NCBI RefSeq assembly: GCF_013408425.1
Contig: NZ_JACBYV010000001.1
Coordinates: 2,046,001 to 2,110,000 of the forward strand
DNA length: 64,000 nt
DNA from: Pseudomonas flavescens
Lineage (GTDB): Bacteria > Pseudomonadota > Gammaproteobacteria > Pseudomonadales > Pseudomonadaceae
Direction of reading: 5' to 3'
A program made the translations under genes and the position numbers. Every line of letters starts with the position of its first letter. Position 1 is the first letter of the stretch. The notes under the pieces were generated by a model that was not told the origin of the DNA, made no database searches, and saw only the letters and a list, made by a program, of their open reading frames with translations. Positions 10,417-19,519 of this stretch are shown in pieces.

Positions 10417-11295
10417 ATGACACAGAGCCGAACCATCAGCCTTCCGTACCTCACGCCATGGAACTGGCAGCAGTTCCATGAGCACTTCAAGCTACGGGCG
10501 ATCCCCGGACAAGAGCTTCTGGGCGATCGCGACTACTGCCGCAGTTTTCGCCTGGCCGACGTTACCGGCTGGTTCCGCGTCAGCGCCCTGCCCGACCAGA
10601 ACGCGCTCGAGCTGGCTTACAGCACCTCGGCCGAAGCCTGCCTGCCGCAGCTGGCCCAACGGGTACGCCGCATGTTCGATCTGGATGCCGACCCGGCCAT
10701 CATCGCCGCCCACTTCGCGGCCGACCGGCACCTCGCACCGATGCTCGCTCGCAACCCGGGCCTGCGCCTGCCCACTGCGTTCGATACCTTCGAACAGGCC
10801 GTGCGGGCCATCGTCGGCCAGCAGGTCACGGTCAAGGCGGCTGTGACCATCACCGGGCGCCTGGTCAGCCGACTTGGCGAGTCGCTGGCAGACGCCCCCA
10901 CCGGCATCGACCGCCTGTTCCCGACACCCGCGGCCATCGCTGCAGCAAACCTCGACGCCATCGGCATGCCCGGCAAACGCGTACAGACCCTGCAGCATTT
11001 CGCCGCCCAGGTCGCCAGCGGCGCGTTGCATCTGGATATCAGCCAGGGCGCGAGCGAGCTGATCGCGCGGCTGTGCGCCCTGCCCGGCATCGGCCCCTGG
11101 ACCGCCGAATACATCGCCCTGCGCGCATTCGGCGACGCGGACGCCTTTCCCGCCAGTGACCTGGGCCTGCTGAAGGCGCCAATCTGGGGAGCGGGAGGCA
11201 TCAGCGCTCGACAGCTGCAGGCCCATGCAGAGGCCTGGCGCCCCTGGAGGGCCTATGCGGCAGCCCACCTCTGGCAAGACTATTCAGGAGGCTGA
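10417..11295 (+). CDS. alkA: DNA-3-methyladenine glycosylase II
   Basis: 292 residues, the length of AlkA without an Ada domain. An N-terminal AlkA-type beta domain is followed by the helix-hairpin-helix LPGIGPWTAEYIALRAFGD and the catalytic Asp (residue 248) in FPASDLGL. It removes alkylated bases from DNA to start base-excision repair. The stop lies 2 bp before ogt, so both alkylation-repair genes are one operon. An alkA gene at this distance from aroC also matches the P. aeruginosa gene order as I know it. Confidence 0.92.
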   Translation: MTQSRTISLPYLTPWNWQQFHEHFKLRAIPGQELLGDRDYCRSFRLADVTGWFRVSALPDQNALELAYSTSAEACLPQLAQRVRRMFDLDADPAIIAAHFAADRHLAPMLARNPGLRLPTAFDTFEQAVRAIVGQQVTVKAAVTITGRLVSRLGESLADAPTGIDRLFPTPAAIAAANLDAIGMPGKRVQTLQHFAAQVASGALHLDISQGASELIARLCALPGIGPWTAEYIALRAFGDADAFPASDLGLLKAPIWGAGGISARQLQAHAEAWRPWRAYAAAHLWQDYSGG

Positions 11296-11297
11296 AG

Positions 11298-11795
11298 ATG
11301 TTCTACCGCTATCAGGACAGCCCCATTGGGCGCCTGTTCATGGTTGGTGACGACGCCGGCCTGCAGCAATTGCTCATGGACGTGGAGCGCACGCCCTGGC
11401 GCATCGGCGATGACTGGCGCGCGGCAGGCTCGCAACTGGATGACGTCAGCCGCCAACTCGACGAATACTTCAGCGGCCGTCGCCAGCGCTTCGGCCTACG
11501 GCTCAACCCCCAGGGCACAGCGTTTCAGCAGTCGGTGTGGCGCGCCTTGCAGGACATCCCCTTCGGTCGCATCGACAGCTACAGCGCACTGGCCCAACGC
11601 ATCGACAGACCCAAGGCTGTACGTGCCGTCGGGGCCGCCAATGGCGCCAACCCGATCTGCATCATCATCCCCTGCCATCGCGTCATAGGCCGCGATGGCA
11701 GCCTGACCGGCTTTGCTGGCGGCCTGCCACGCAAGCAATTGCTGCTGGAACTGGAAGGCGCGGTGCCACGGCCACAGGCCTCGCTGTTCGACTAG
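11298..11795 (+). CDS. ogt: Methylated-DNA--protein-cysteine methyltransferase
   Basis: 165 residues. The acceptor site IPCHRVIG has its Cys at residue 126, with the preceding NPICII and following FAGGLPRKQ complete. The winged-helix DNA-binding part is seen in FQQSVWRALQDIPFG. It takes the methyl group from O6-methylguanine onto itself, once per molecule. It starts 2 bp after alkA with GGAGG just before the ATG, so it is translated with alkA. The short Ogt/AGT type lacks the Ada regulatory half. Confidence 0.93.
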   Translation: MFYRYQDSPIGRLFMVGDDAGLQQLLMDVERTPWRIGDDWRAAGSQLDDVSRQLDEYFSGRRQRFGLRLNPQGTAFQQSVWRALQDIPFGRIDSYSALAQRIDRPKAVRAVGAANGANPICIIIPCHRVIGRDGSLTGFAGGLPRKQLLLELEGAVPRPQASLFD

Positions 11796-11801
11796 GCCTG
11801 C

Positions 11802-12347
11802 TCAGTCTTCCAGGCGCGGAAAAGAGGCAGCGATCGGATCACCGCTGGGCCTGCCCGCAACATCGCTGCCGGACGAAAGGCGCAGCAACGCGCAATGGGG
11901 AAACTCGCCCAGATCGAACCAGTGAGGCGTACCGGCAGGTACCGAGACCAGCGTATTGCGCTCACCCAACAGCGCATACACATAGTCGTCGACATGCAGA
12001 TTCAGCAGCCCCTGCCCGGCCAGGAACAGGTAAAGCTGCGCGCCGCCGGAGATGATTTCCTGCGGCGGCTCGGCGGGCTTTTCGCCCTCCTTCGGCCAGC
12101 GGCGCTGGTCGACACTGATGACCTCCACGTGGCCGAGATCGTGATCACGTTTGAGTTGCTCCAGCGATCCGGCAAGCGCGGCGAGGATAGCGTCCGGCGC
12201 GGCCCCGGCCTGCAGTTTGGCGTCAACATCGACAACGCTGTAATCGATACCGGCCGCTGCCAGCGTGCTGGCGATATCCTCAGCATGGCCCAGTATCTTG
12301 TTGGGAATATGGGGGCTGGACTGATGGTGGACGCTCAGGCGGCTCAT
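11802..12347 (-). CDS. Acireductone dioxygenase homologue lacking most metal ligands
   Basis: 181 residues, a full-length member of the ARD cupin family (MtnD of methionine salvage): the N-terminus HHQSSPHIPNKILGHAEDIA and C-terminus ASFPRLED are typical. The usual metal site is HxH followed by a Glu, plus a distant His. Here the aligned positions read I98, S100 and Q104 within EIISGGAQLYLF, and only H142 in AGTPHWFD remains. The family partners mtnB and mtnC are not next to it. It probably does not catalyse the normal Fe/Ni reaction, and may have a new role or be decaying, though the frame is intact. It converges with ogt at 6 bp. Confidence 0.85.
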   Translation of the reverse strand: MSRLSVHHQSSPHIPNKILGHAEDIASTLAAAGIDYSVVDVDAKLQAGAAPDAILAALAGSLEQLKRDHDLGHVEVISVDQRRWPKEGEKPAEPPQEIISGGAQLYLFLAGQGLLNLHVDDYVYALLGERNTLVSVPAGTPHWFDLGEFPHCALLRLSSGSDVAGRPSGDPIAASFPRLED

Positions 12348-12405
12348 GGAGAAAATCCTTCAGTAAGTGCTCGCCACCCTGCGGGCAGCTTGATTTGACC
12401 AGCGA

Positions 12406-13560
12406 TCAGGGACGCGCCGGATCGGTCGTGCGTCTGACCATGATAACGGCTGCGGCCAGTGCGGCCAGCCCCGCCAGGGCGAATGTCCACTGCGGGCCCA
12501 GGCCATTCCAGCTGTAACCGGCATACAGGGCGCCCAAGGCGCCGCCAATGCCAGCCAGCGAGGCGTACAGCGCCTGGCCCTGGCCTTGCTGGCGCGCGCC
12601 GAAACTGCGCTGCACGAAAGCGATGGACGCCGCGTGGAAGCTGCCGAAGGTGGCGGCGTGCAGCACCTGCGCGAACAGCAGCACCAGCAGGTGATCGGCG
12701 AAAAAGCCCATCAATACCCAGCGCAGCGCGGCGATGGCGAAGCTGGCGACCAGCACCTGACGCAGGCTGAAATGCCGGAGCAGTCGCGCCATGGCCATGA
12801 ACACCAGCACCTCGGCGACCACCCCCAGCGCCCAGAGCATTCCGATCAGCCCGCGGCTGTAGCCGAGCTGCTCCAGGTGGATGCTGAGGAAGGTGTAGTA
12901 CGGCCCGTGGGACAGCTGCATCAGCGCCACGCACAGATAGAAGGCCAGCACACCGGGCTGCCTGAGTTGCTGCAGGAAGCCGCCGCGGCTCGTCGATTGC
13001 GATGACACCAGTGGCTGGGCGTCTGGCACCCAGAAGCTGCTCAGGGCGATGCCGGTGATGATCAGCAGCAGCGCCCAGGGATAGACGTCCAGGCTGAACC
13101 AGTCGAAGGCCTTGCCCAACCCCACCACGCTGAGGATGAAACCGATCGAGCCCCACAGACGGATCTGCGCATAACGGGCCGACTGCTCGCGCAGATGGGC
13201 CAGGGTGATGACCTCGAACTGCGGCAGCACCGCATGCCAGAAGAACGCATGCAAGGCCATCACCATGGCCAGCCAGGCGTAACTCTGGCTGACGAAGATC
13301 AGGCTCAGGCTGAGCAGCGTACACAGCGCACCAAGACGCACGATCAACAAGCGCCTGCCACTGTAATCGCCCAGCCAGCCCCACAGGTTCGGCGCGATAC
13401 AACGCATCAGCATGGGGATGGCCACCAACTCGCCGATACGCGCTGGCGAGAAGCCCAGATGGGCGAAATACAGCCCAAGGAACGGCGCCGTGGCGCCCAG
13501 CAGCGCGAAGTAGAACAGGTAGAAGCCGGACAGGCGCCAGTATGGGACTGCCGGAGTCAA
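12406..13560 (-). CDS. MFS transporter, HcaT/MFS_1-like type
   Basis: 384 residues with about twelve hydrophobic segments. The N-terminus YWRLSGFYLFYFALLGATAP and the arginine-rich loop after segment 2 (DYSGRRLLIVR) are typical of the HcaT-like branch of the major facilitator superfamily, which imports aromatic acids or unknown small metabolites by proton symport. Its start overlaps the stop of the 200-residue gene by 4 bp. The order aroC, MFS, mtnD-like is shared with P. aeruginosa. Substrate not readable from sequence. Confidence 0.85.
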   Translation of the reverse strand: MTPAVPYWRLSGFYLFYFALLGATAPFLGLYFAHLGFSPARIGELVAIPMLMRCIAPNLWGWLGDYSGRRLLIVRLGALCTLLSLSLIFVSQSYAWLAMVMALHAFFWHAVLPQFEVITLAHLREQSARYAQIRLWGSIGFILSVVGLGKAFDWFSLDVYPWALLLIITGIALSSFWVPDAQPLVSSQSTSRGGFLQQLRQPGVLAFYLCVALMQLSHGPYYTFLSIHLEQLGYSRGLIGMLWALGVVAEVLVFMAMARLLRHFSLRQVLVASFAIAALRWVLMGFFADHLLVLLFAQVLHAATFGSFHAASIAFVQRSFGARQQGQGQALYASLAGIGGALGALYAGYSWNGLGPQWTFALAGLAALAAAVIMVRRTTDPARP

Positions 13561-14159
13561 TCCCGAACACCCTTGCTATCGAAGAATTGCCGAATCAGTG
13601 CATTGCCTGCACCCGGTTCCCGCAGCGTGACCACCGTACCGTTGTCATCCACGGTGAAATGCCCCTTGAAGGCCTCCGGCATCGCTTCGTACTGCCGGTT
13701 GACCTGCTCGAGGGTATCGCGCAAGCAGGCGTAGCCATAACGCTCGACCAGATACGGCAACGCGTTGCGTCCCCTGAGTAGTTCGTACTCCTGATAGTTG
13801 TAGGGCGTGGACTGCTGTCTTTTAGTCAAGGTCTGGCGAAAGCCTTCGAGCAATCGCTGCAACTGGCCCTCTTCGGAGCGGCGCGCCAGGCCACGAAGGG
13901 CATAGACCTTCATGTCCAGGTAGCGCTCCTTTCGATAGGCCAGGGCGAAAAAGTCATCGAGCGCCGGAAAATCGAAGTCATATAACAGCCTGAGTATCTG
14001 CTTGCGCACATCGAGCTGTTTGCTGCTGGTGTAAAGCGCAACGAGGTACCCAGCGCCCTGCTCGCCGATATGGGCTGGCTCCAGCGCGAACAGCGCATCA
14101 CGAACCGCCGAGATGCGCTTGCCGGTAACGCTGCGTAGCACCTCGGGAAATTCGTTCAT
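13557..14159 (-). CDS. Helical protein of unknown function
   Basis: 200 residues, MNEFPEVLRSVTGKRISAVR to FDSKGVRD. Charged and leucine-rich throughout, with short paired helices (residues 30-125) that could form HEAT-like repeats, for example KQILRLLYDFDFPALDDFF and KVYALRGLARRSEEGQLQ. No signal peptide, membrane segment or catalytic motif. The stop overlaps the MFS gene start by 4 bp, and aroC lies 34 bp downstream of the reading direction's origin, so it is probably co-transcribed after aroC. Not recognised as a named family. Confidence 0.7.
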   Translation of the reverse strand: MNEFPEVLRSVTGKRISAVRDALFALEPAHIGEQGAGYLVALYTSSKQLDVRKQILRLLYDFDFPALDDFFALAYRKERYLDMKVYALRGLARRSEEGQLQRLLEGFRQTLTKRQQSTPYNYQEYELLRGRNALPYLVERYGYACLRDTLEQVNRQYEAMPEAFKGHFTVDDNGTVVTLREPGAGNALIRQFFDSKGVRD

Positions 14160-14193
14160 GCCGCCCTCGCCGGCAGGATGCCAGGACGCTCGC

Positions 14194-15285
14194 TCACAGC
14201 TGCGGCAGCACCGGCGTATTCACCCGCACATCGGCGTTTTGGCCGCGATGGCGCAGCAGGTGATCCATCAGCACGATGGCCATCATCGCTTCGGCGATCG
14301 GCGTGGCGCGGATGCCGACGCACGGATCGTGACGGCCCTTGGTGATCACGTCCGCCGGGTTGCCGTCGATGTCGATGGAGCGCCCCGGTGTGGTGATGCT
14401 GGACGTCGGCTTGAGGGCCAGGTGAGCGACGATCGGCTGGCCGCTGGAAATGCCACCGAGGATGCCGCCGGCGTTGTTGGACAGGAAGCCCTCGGGGGTC
14501 AGCTCGTCGCGGTGCTCGGTACCGCGCTGCGCCACCGAGGCGAACCCGGCGCCGATCTCTACGCCCTTGACCGCGTTGATGCTCATCAGCGCATGGGCCA
14601 GTTCGGCGTCCAGACGGTCGAAGATCGGCTCGCCCAGACCTGGCATCACGCCCTCCGCGACTACGGTGATCTTCGCGCCGACCGAATCCTGGTCGCGGCG
14701 CAGCTGATCCATGTAGGCCTCGAGCTCCGGCACCTTGTCCGGGTCGGGGCTGAAGAAGGCGTTTTCCTCGACCGAGTCCCAGCTCTTGAACGGAATTTCG
14801 ATGGGCCCCAGCTGGCTCATGTAGCCACGAATGACGATGCCCTGGCTCGCCAGGTACTTCTTGGCGATGGCACCGGCAGCCACGCGCATCGCGGTTTCCC
14901 GGGCCGAGCTGCGGCCGCCACCGCGGTAGTCGCGAACGCCGTACTTGTGGTGGTAGGTGTAGTCGGCATGGGCCGGGCGAAACAGATCCTTGATGGCCGA
15001 GTAGTCCTTGGACTTCTGGTCGGTGTTGCGGATCAGCAGGCCGATGGAGCATCCCGTGGTCTTGCCTTCGAATACACCGGAGAGGATTTCCACCTCGTCG
15101 GCTTCCTGGCGCTGGGTCGTGTGGCGGCTGGTGCCCGGCTTGCGGCGGTCGAGGTCGCGCTGCAGGTCATCCAGGGAAATGTCCAGCCCAGGCGGGCAGC
15201 CGTCGACGATGGCGACCAGCGCAGGGCCGTGGCTCTCGCCTGCCGTGGTGACGGTGAACAGCTTGCCGAAGGTATTGCCGGACAT
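14194..15285 (-). CDS. aroC: Chorismate synthase
   Basis: 363 residues from ATG at 15285 ([20 protein letters not shown]), preceded by GGAG at 8-9 bases; a longer in-frame form from 15372 has no support. Family signatures [18 protein letters not shown], the Arg-rich [15 protein letters not shown] and GGISSGQPI are all present. It makes chorismate from 5-enolpyruvylshikimate-3-phosphate with reduced FMN as cofactor, the last common step to aromatic amino acids. It is followed on the same strand by the unknown 200-residue gene and the MFS transporter. Confidence 0.96.
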   Translation of the reverse strand: MSGNTFGKLFTVTTAGESHGPALVAIVDGCPPGLDISLDDLQRDLDRRKPGTSRHTTQRQEADEVEILSGVFEGKTTGCSIGLLIRNTDQKSKDYSAIKDLFRPAHADYTYHHKYGVRDYRGGGRSSARETAMRVAAGAIAKKYLASQGIVIRGYMSQLGPIEIPFKSWDSVEENAFFSPDPDKVPELEAYMDQLRRDQDSVGAKITVVAEGVMPGLGEPIFDRLDAELAHALMSINAVKGVEIGAGFASVAQRGTEHRDELTPEGFLSNNAGGILGGISSGQPIVAHLALKPTSSITTPGRSIDIDGNPADVITKGRHDPCVGIRATPIAEAMMAIVLMDHLLRHRGQNADVRVNTPVLPQL

Positions 15286-15449
15286 TGCGCGAGGCTCCAC
15301 ATCAGTTCGATCAGCAGCCTGCGGCGAAAAGGCAGGCCCAAGAGGAAAGCCGCTGAGTATACTCCGTCGCAACTGCGGAGATCACCCGCGAGCGAACCTT
15401 TGGCCATTTGCCAGCGTCCAACAGATCCCAACACAGACACGTTCCCATC

Positions 15450-16430
15450 ATGCTGCGAGCCCTGCTTTTGACCCTCTCCCTCTTCACCGGCCTGGTTCAG
15501 GCTGCCCCCATCCTGCGTGAACAGGTCAGCCTGGATACCGGCCAGGGCGTGCTGCATGGCTCGCTGGTGCTGCCACAACGCACCGAGGCCGTACCGGTGG
15601 TGCTACTGGTGGCCGGCTCGGGACCGACCGACCGTAATGGCAACAACCCTGGCGGCGGGCATAACGATGCGCATCGCAAACTGGCCCAGGCGCTGGCTCA
15701 ACAAGGCATCGCCAGCGTGCGTTACGACAAGCGCGGCATCGCCGCCAGCTTTGCCGCGACTCCGCACGAACGCGACCTGAGCGTGGAGCGCTACGTTGCC
15801 GACGTGGTTGCCTGGAGCCACAAACTGCATGAAGACAAGCGCTTCAGCCAGGTGATTCTGGTCGGTCACAGCGAAGGCGCGCTGATCGCCAGCCTGGCAG
15901 CCCCCGAATCCGCTGCCGATGCCCTGGTGTCCATCGCTGGCAGCGCGCGCCCCATCGATCAGCTGCTTCAGGAGCAACTGCGCGACCGCCTGCCGCCGCG
16001 CCTGCGCGCCGAGAGCGATGCCTTGCTGGTCGCCCTGCGCGAGGGTCGCCAGGTTCCCGAGGTGTCGGACGAACTGACCGTGCTGTACCGCACCAGCGTA
16101 CAGCCCTACCTGATTTCGCTGTTCCGGCAGGATCCGGCTGCCGCCTTTGCCAAGGTGCGCGTTCCGGCACTGATCATCCAGGGGGATCACGACATTCAGG
16201 TCCGCGTGCAGGATGCCGAAGCGCTGCATGCCGCCAACCCGGACGCGCAATTGCAGATCATTACCGGCATGAATCATGTGCTGCGCATCGTGCCGATGGA
16301 TTTCGACGCGCAACTGGCGTCCTACGACAACCCCGACCTGCCACTGGCCCGCGCCCTGACCACCCGTATCGTCCATTTCATTCAGGCATTGCCGCCTGCA
16401 GAAACCAGCGTCGCTGCCGATACTCATTAA
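15450..16430 (+). CDS. Secreted alpha/beta hydrolase
   Basis: 326 residues from ATG at 15450. A cleavable signal peptide is visible (residues 1-17, MLRALLLTLSLFTGLVQA followed by AP), so the enzyme is periplasmic or lipid-facing. The oxyanion region LLVAGSGPTDRNGNNPG, YDKRGIAAS, the nucleophile elbow GHSEGA (Ser about residue 145) and the late His in GMNHVLR form a full Ser hydrolase set. Substrate unknown. It is divergent from aroC and 42 bp upstream of the next gene, matching the P. aeruginosa neighbourhood. Confidence 0.85.
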   Translation: MLRALLLTLSLFTGLVQAAPILREQVSLDTGQGVLHGSLVLPQRTEAVPVVLLVAGSGPTDRNGNNPGGGHNDAHRKLAQALAQQGIASVRYDKRGIAASFAATPHERDLSVERYVADVVAWSHKLHEDKRFSQVILVGHSEGALIASLAAPESAADALVSIAGSARPIDQLLQEQLRDRLPPRLRAESDALLVALREGRQVPEVSDELTVLYRTSVQPYLISLFRQDPAAAFAKVRVPALIIQGDHDIQVRVQDAEALHAANPDAQLQIITGMNHVLRIVPMDFDAQLASYDNPDLPLARALTTRIVHFIQALPPAETSVAADTH

Positions 16431-16472
16431 GCCGACGCTCAACTTCGCGGCGGCTTTTCGAGGAATGCCCCC

Positions 16473-17255
16473 ATGACCGACAGCGAAACGCCAGCCGTCG
16501 CCGCACCTGAAGACGAACAGGTCGAGTCGTCGCATCCGTGGGCCAAGCTCGGTCCCGAGCACTTTCGCCTGCTGCGCCTGGCGCCTCTGCCCATCGACCG
16601 CCACACCGGAGCGCGGCCGCTGCGTTTCGTCCAGCTTGGCCGCGTCGAGCGGCACAGCAAGGAACAGAGCCTGCTGCGCCTTACCCTGCAATTGCCGGGG
16701 CAGAAGGTGCGCAAGGAACAGAACGTACTGGAGCTGTGGCTCGACCACCGCGCCAAGGAAGCCCGTTTCGGCCCCGACAGCGGCCTGAGCCTGGAGCCGC
16801 AGAATCGCGGCCTTGGCCGCTTTCTGCTGGCCCAGGCAGCCGCCTGGGCCAAACAGCACTGTGCTCATTACACCCTCGAGAGCGGCCCGCTGCCGAGCCG
16901 CGACGCGATGAGCGAAGAGGCCCGTGCGCGCCGTGACCATTGCCTGAAGGCCCAGGGTTTCGCCGTCGACTACCAGGACGGTCAGCTCAAGGCGAATTAC
17001 AGCGCATCGCGCCTCAGCGCCCTGCACAGCGACTGGAATGGTGAAAAGGTCAGGTTCATCGAACAGCTGGACGCCGCGCAGATGCTGCAGCAGGCGGATC
17101 AGAATCTGCACGAGCAGGATGTGCAGCTGCGCAAGCAGCATGAGCGCCTGGAGCAACTCAAACGCGAGGACGGCGGCCTGCGTTTCACCATCGCCTGCCT
17201 GGTAGCCTTCGCCCTGTTCCAGGCAGGCCTGCTCATCTGGATCGCGACTCACTGA
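16473..17255 (+). CDS. Membrane-anchored protein with GNAT-like core
   Basis: 260 residues. The middle (about 85-165) looks like an acetyltransferase fold: QNRGLGRFLLAQAAAWAKQ resembles the acetyl-CoA loop and RRDHCLKAQGFAVDY the following beta-turn. Next comes a coiled coil (about 195-238, with LHEQDVQLRKQHERLEQLK) and one C-terminal membrane helix (about 239-258), a tail anchor leaving the bulk in the cytoplasm. Conserved beside aroC in Pseudomonas but not characterised as far as I know. The GNAT reading is an inference from two short motifs. Confidence 0.7.
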   Translation: MTDSETPAVAAPEDEQVESSHPWAKLGPEHFRLLRLAPLPIDRHTGARPLRFVQLGRVERHSKEQSLLRLTLQLPGQKVRKEQNVLELWLDHRAKEARFGPDSGLSLEPQNRGLGRFLLAQAAAWAKQHCAHYTLESGPLPSRDAMSEEARARRDHCLKAQGFAVDYQDGQLKANYSASRLSALHSDWNGEKVRFIEQLDAAQMLQQADQNLHEQDVQLRKQHERLEQLKREDGGLRFTIACLVAFALFQAGLLIWIATH

Positions 17256-17284
17256 AAGCGCCGCCTGCCAGTAATGGAAGGCCA

Positions 17285-17323
17285 CAAAAAAGGCCGTTAC
17301 CCCGAAGGGTAACGGCCTTTCTT
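17285..17323. terminator. Bidirectional terminator between GNAT-like gene and chemoreceptor
   Basis: AGGCCGTTACCC (17291-17302) pairs perfectly with GGGTAACGGCCT (17307-17318) around CGAA. It is flanked by an A-run on the left and TTTCTT on the right, so it can end transcription both ways; on the minus strand the loop is TTCG and the tail TTTTTT. Confidence 0.9.
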
Positions 17324-17343
17324 ATTTCAGCTGAACGTAATGA

Positions 17344-19266
17344 TCAGACCCGGAAGTGGCTGACCATCTGCTGCAGCTGACTACCCAGGCGAGCCAGCTC
17401 GACACTGGACGCAGCGGTTTCCTCACTGGCGGCGGCGGTCTGCTCGGAGATATCGCGCACGTTGATCACACTGCGGCTGATTTCCTCGGCCACCGCACTC
17501 TGCTGCTCGGCAGCGGCGGCGATCTGCTGGTTCATCGACTGGATATTGGACACCGTGCGGGTGATGCTTTCCAGCGAACCACCGGCCTTGCGCGTCAGCT
17601 CCACGGTGCTGTCGGTCAGGTCGCGGCTGCTCTGCATGATGCTGGCCACCTGCTGGGTGCCCTGCTGCAGCCCGGCAACCAGGCCCTCGATCTCTTCGGT
17701 GGACTTCTGGGTACGTTGTGCCAGGCCACGCACCTCATCGGCGACCACCGCGAAACCGCGGCCGGCTTCGCCAGCACGAGCGGCTTCGATGGCGGCGTTG
17801 AGCGCCAGCAGGTTGGTCTGCTCGGCCACTGCCTTGATCACGTCCATCACACTGCCGATCTTGTTGCTTTCCTTCTGCAGATGGCTCATCGCCTCGGTGG
17901 AACGGGTCACTTCGGCAGCCAGGCGCTCGATCTGGGCGATGGCTTCGGCCACCACGCGGTCGCCCTGGGTGGCTTCACGGTCGGCATCCGAAGCGGCACG
18001 GGATGCGTCGGCGGCATTGCGCGCGACTTCCTGAACGGTGGCGGACATCTCGTGCATCGCGGTAGCGACCTGGTCGGTCTCGACCTTCTGGCTATTGACC
18101 CCGGCGCTGGTCTGCTCGGTGACTGCCGACAACTCCTCGGCAGCGCTGGCGATCTGGGTGACGCCGTCACGAATGCCACCAATCAGGTCACGCAAGGTGG
18201 TGCCCATGCGCTGGATGCCCTGCTGCAACACGCCGATTTCGTCACGGCGGGTCACGTGCAGGGTCTGACTCAGGTCGCCACCGGCGATACGCTCGACCGC
18301 AACCAGGGTTTCCTGCAGCGGACGGGTGATCTGCCGGGTGATCAGCCAGGCGGCGAGAATACCGACCAACAACGCCAGCACGGTCGTGCTCAATTGCAGA
18401 GTGCGCGCAGACGCAGTCTCGCTGTCGCGGCGTTCCAGCTGGATCGCGGTAAGCTCCTTGCTGATCCTGACGATTTCGTAGCCTTCCTCGGTCAGTTCCT
18501 TACGTGCCACGGCGATGGTCTCGGTCGCGGCCTTGAACGCCATGACCGCCGTACGGTAATTGCCCAGCGCGGTGTCGACCAGGCTGACACGCTGAGGGTG
18601 CTCGGCAGAGAACGCCTGACGAAACTGATCGAGATCCTTGATGGTGGTCTCGATCTGGGTGATGGCCGCGCGCTCTGCGTCGGCGTTGGGCGTGCCGGTG
18701 TAACCACGTACCTGATAACGCACCAGTTGCCAGTCTTCCTTGGCCTTGGTGATCGCCTGGAATTGTGCGTTGCGGCTTTCATCGTAGGGTGGCAGGTTCA
18801 AGACTGCGGTGTTGATTTCGTCGATCGCCTGGCCGGCCGTCACCGCGTTGCGGGTCATTTCCTGGCGCGCGTCATTGCTCGCCCGGTAGCCACTGCGCAT
18901 CTTGTTCAGCGACAGTTGGTAGGCGTCGATCTGGGCACCCTGCGCTTGCAGCAGGCGGACGTTGTCCGGGCTCTTGAAGCTCGAGAGTACCTGGCCATGC
19001 TGGGCCTTGAAGCCATCGAGGGATTTCTGCACGGTTTCGGCGACCGTTTCGTCCCCGTTGGCCAGCATGTATTGCAGGCGGGTTACACGCAGCTCGGTCA
19101 GCGTGTCGTTGAGACGGGCAATATCCGAAGTCCAGTTGCTGCGCTGGATCAAGCTGCCGAGACTGGTCCATCCAGCAAGAGCAAGTACGCAGGTAAGGGC
19201 AAGCACGAGGCCAAAGCCCAAGGCAAGTTTCAAGGTAACGCTGATGTTCGCGAACCAGCTGTTCAT
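17344..19266 (-). CDS. Methyl-accepting chemotaxis protein
   Basis: 640 residues. Membrane helix 1 at about 10-32, a long all-helical periplasmic sensor of about 250 residues (double four-helix/HBM-sized), membrane helix 2 near 290-310, HAMP, then the signalling domain with the highly conserved hairpin tip [20 protein letters not shown]. No C-terminal CheR-binding pentapeptide. It links an unknown ligand to CheA and the flagellar motor. A sigma-28-type promoter lies 83 bp upstream and a strong terminator follows, so it is transcribed alone. Confidence 0.95.
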   Translation of the reverse strand: MNSWFANISVTLKLALGFGLVLALTCVLALAGWTSLGSLIQRSNWTSDIARLNDTLTELRVTRLQYMLANGDETVAETVQKSLDGFKAQHGQVLSSFKSPDNVRLLQAQGAQIDAYQLSLNKMRSGYRASNDARQEMTRNAVTAGQAIDEINTAVLNLPPYDESRNAQFQAITKAKEDWQLVRYQVRGYTGTPNADAERAAITQIETTIKDLDQFRQAFSAEHPQRVSLVDTALGNYRTAVMAFKAATETIAVARKELTEEGYEIVRISKELTAIQLERRDSETASARTLQLSTTVLALLVGILAAWLITRQITRPLQETLVAVERIAGGDLSQTLHVTRRDEIGVLQQGIQRMGTTLRDLIGGIRDGVTQIASAAEELSAVTEQTSAGVNSQKVETDQVATAMHEMSATVQEVARNAADASRAASDADREATQGDRVVAEAIAQIERLAAEVTRSTEAMSHLQKESNKIGSVMDVIKAVAEQTNLLALNAAIEAARAGEAGRGFAVVADEVRGLAQRTQKSTEEIEGLVAGLQQGTQQVASIMQSSRDLTDSTVELTRKAGGSLESITRTVSNIQSMNQQIAAAAEQQSAVAEEISRSVINVRDISEQTAAASEETAASSVELARLGSQLQQMVSHFRV

Positions 19267-19348
19267 AGTGTTCTCCGACCTTTTTTAAGGGGTTAAGCAG
19301 CTGGAGTTTTATTCTTGGACCAGTCTGAAATTTAAAGCGGCACGCATT

Positions 19349-19375
19349 CTATCGGCGGCGAAATAAATAACTAGA
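19349..19375 (-). promoter_or_regulatory. Sigma-28 (FliA) type promoter for the chemoreceptor
   Basis: Read on the minus strand: TCTAGTTA, exactly 11 bases, then GCCGATAG. The FliA consensus is TAAAGTTT-N11-GCCGATAA; the -10 matches 7 of 8 and the -35 5 of 8 with exact spacing. It lies 83 bp upstream of the chemoreceptor start, consistent with a flagellar-class gene. Confidence 0.65.
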
Positions 19376-19519
19376 GCGGCAGAATGCAGATAGCCACTTC
19401 AACAGGATAGAAACCCAGCCTCACGCTAGGTTATTGGCCTATAAAGTGATGCTTATCAGATAGATAGGTCGGTTATTTGCTGGTTAGTCAGTTTTTTATC
19501 CGTGACATCAGGCCGCAGA

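Noticed and set aside
12344..13570. 408-codon overlapping minus-strand frame at the MFS gene
   Set aside because: Arg/Gly/Ala-rich shadow of the MFS coding frame.
17356..19296. 646-codon plus-strand frame opposite the chemoreceptor
   Set aside because: An antisense shadow of a GC-rich gene; the minus strand carries HAMP and signalling domains.
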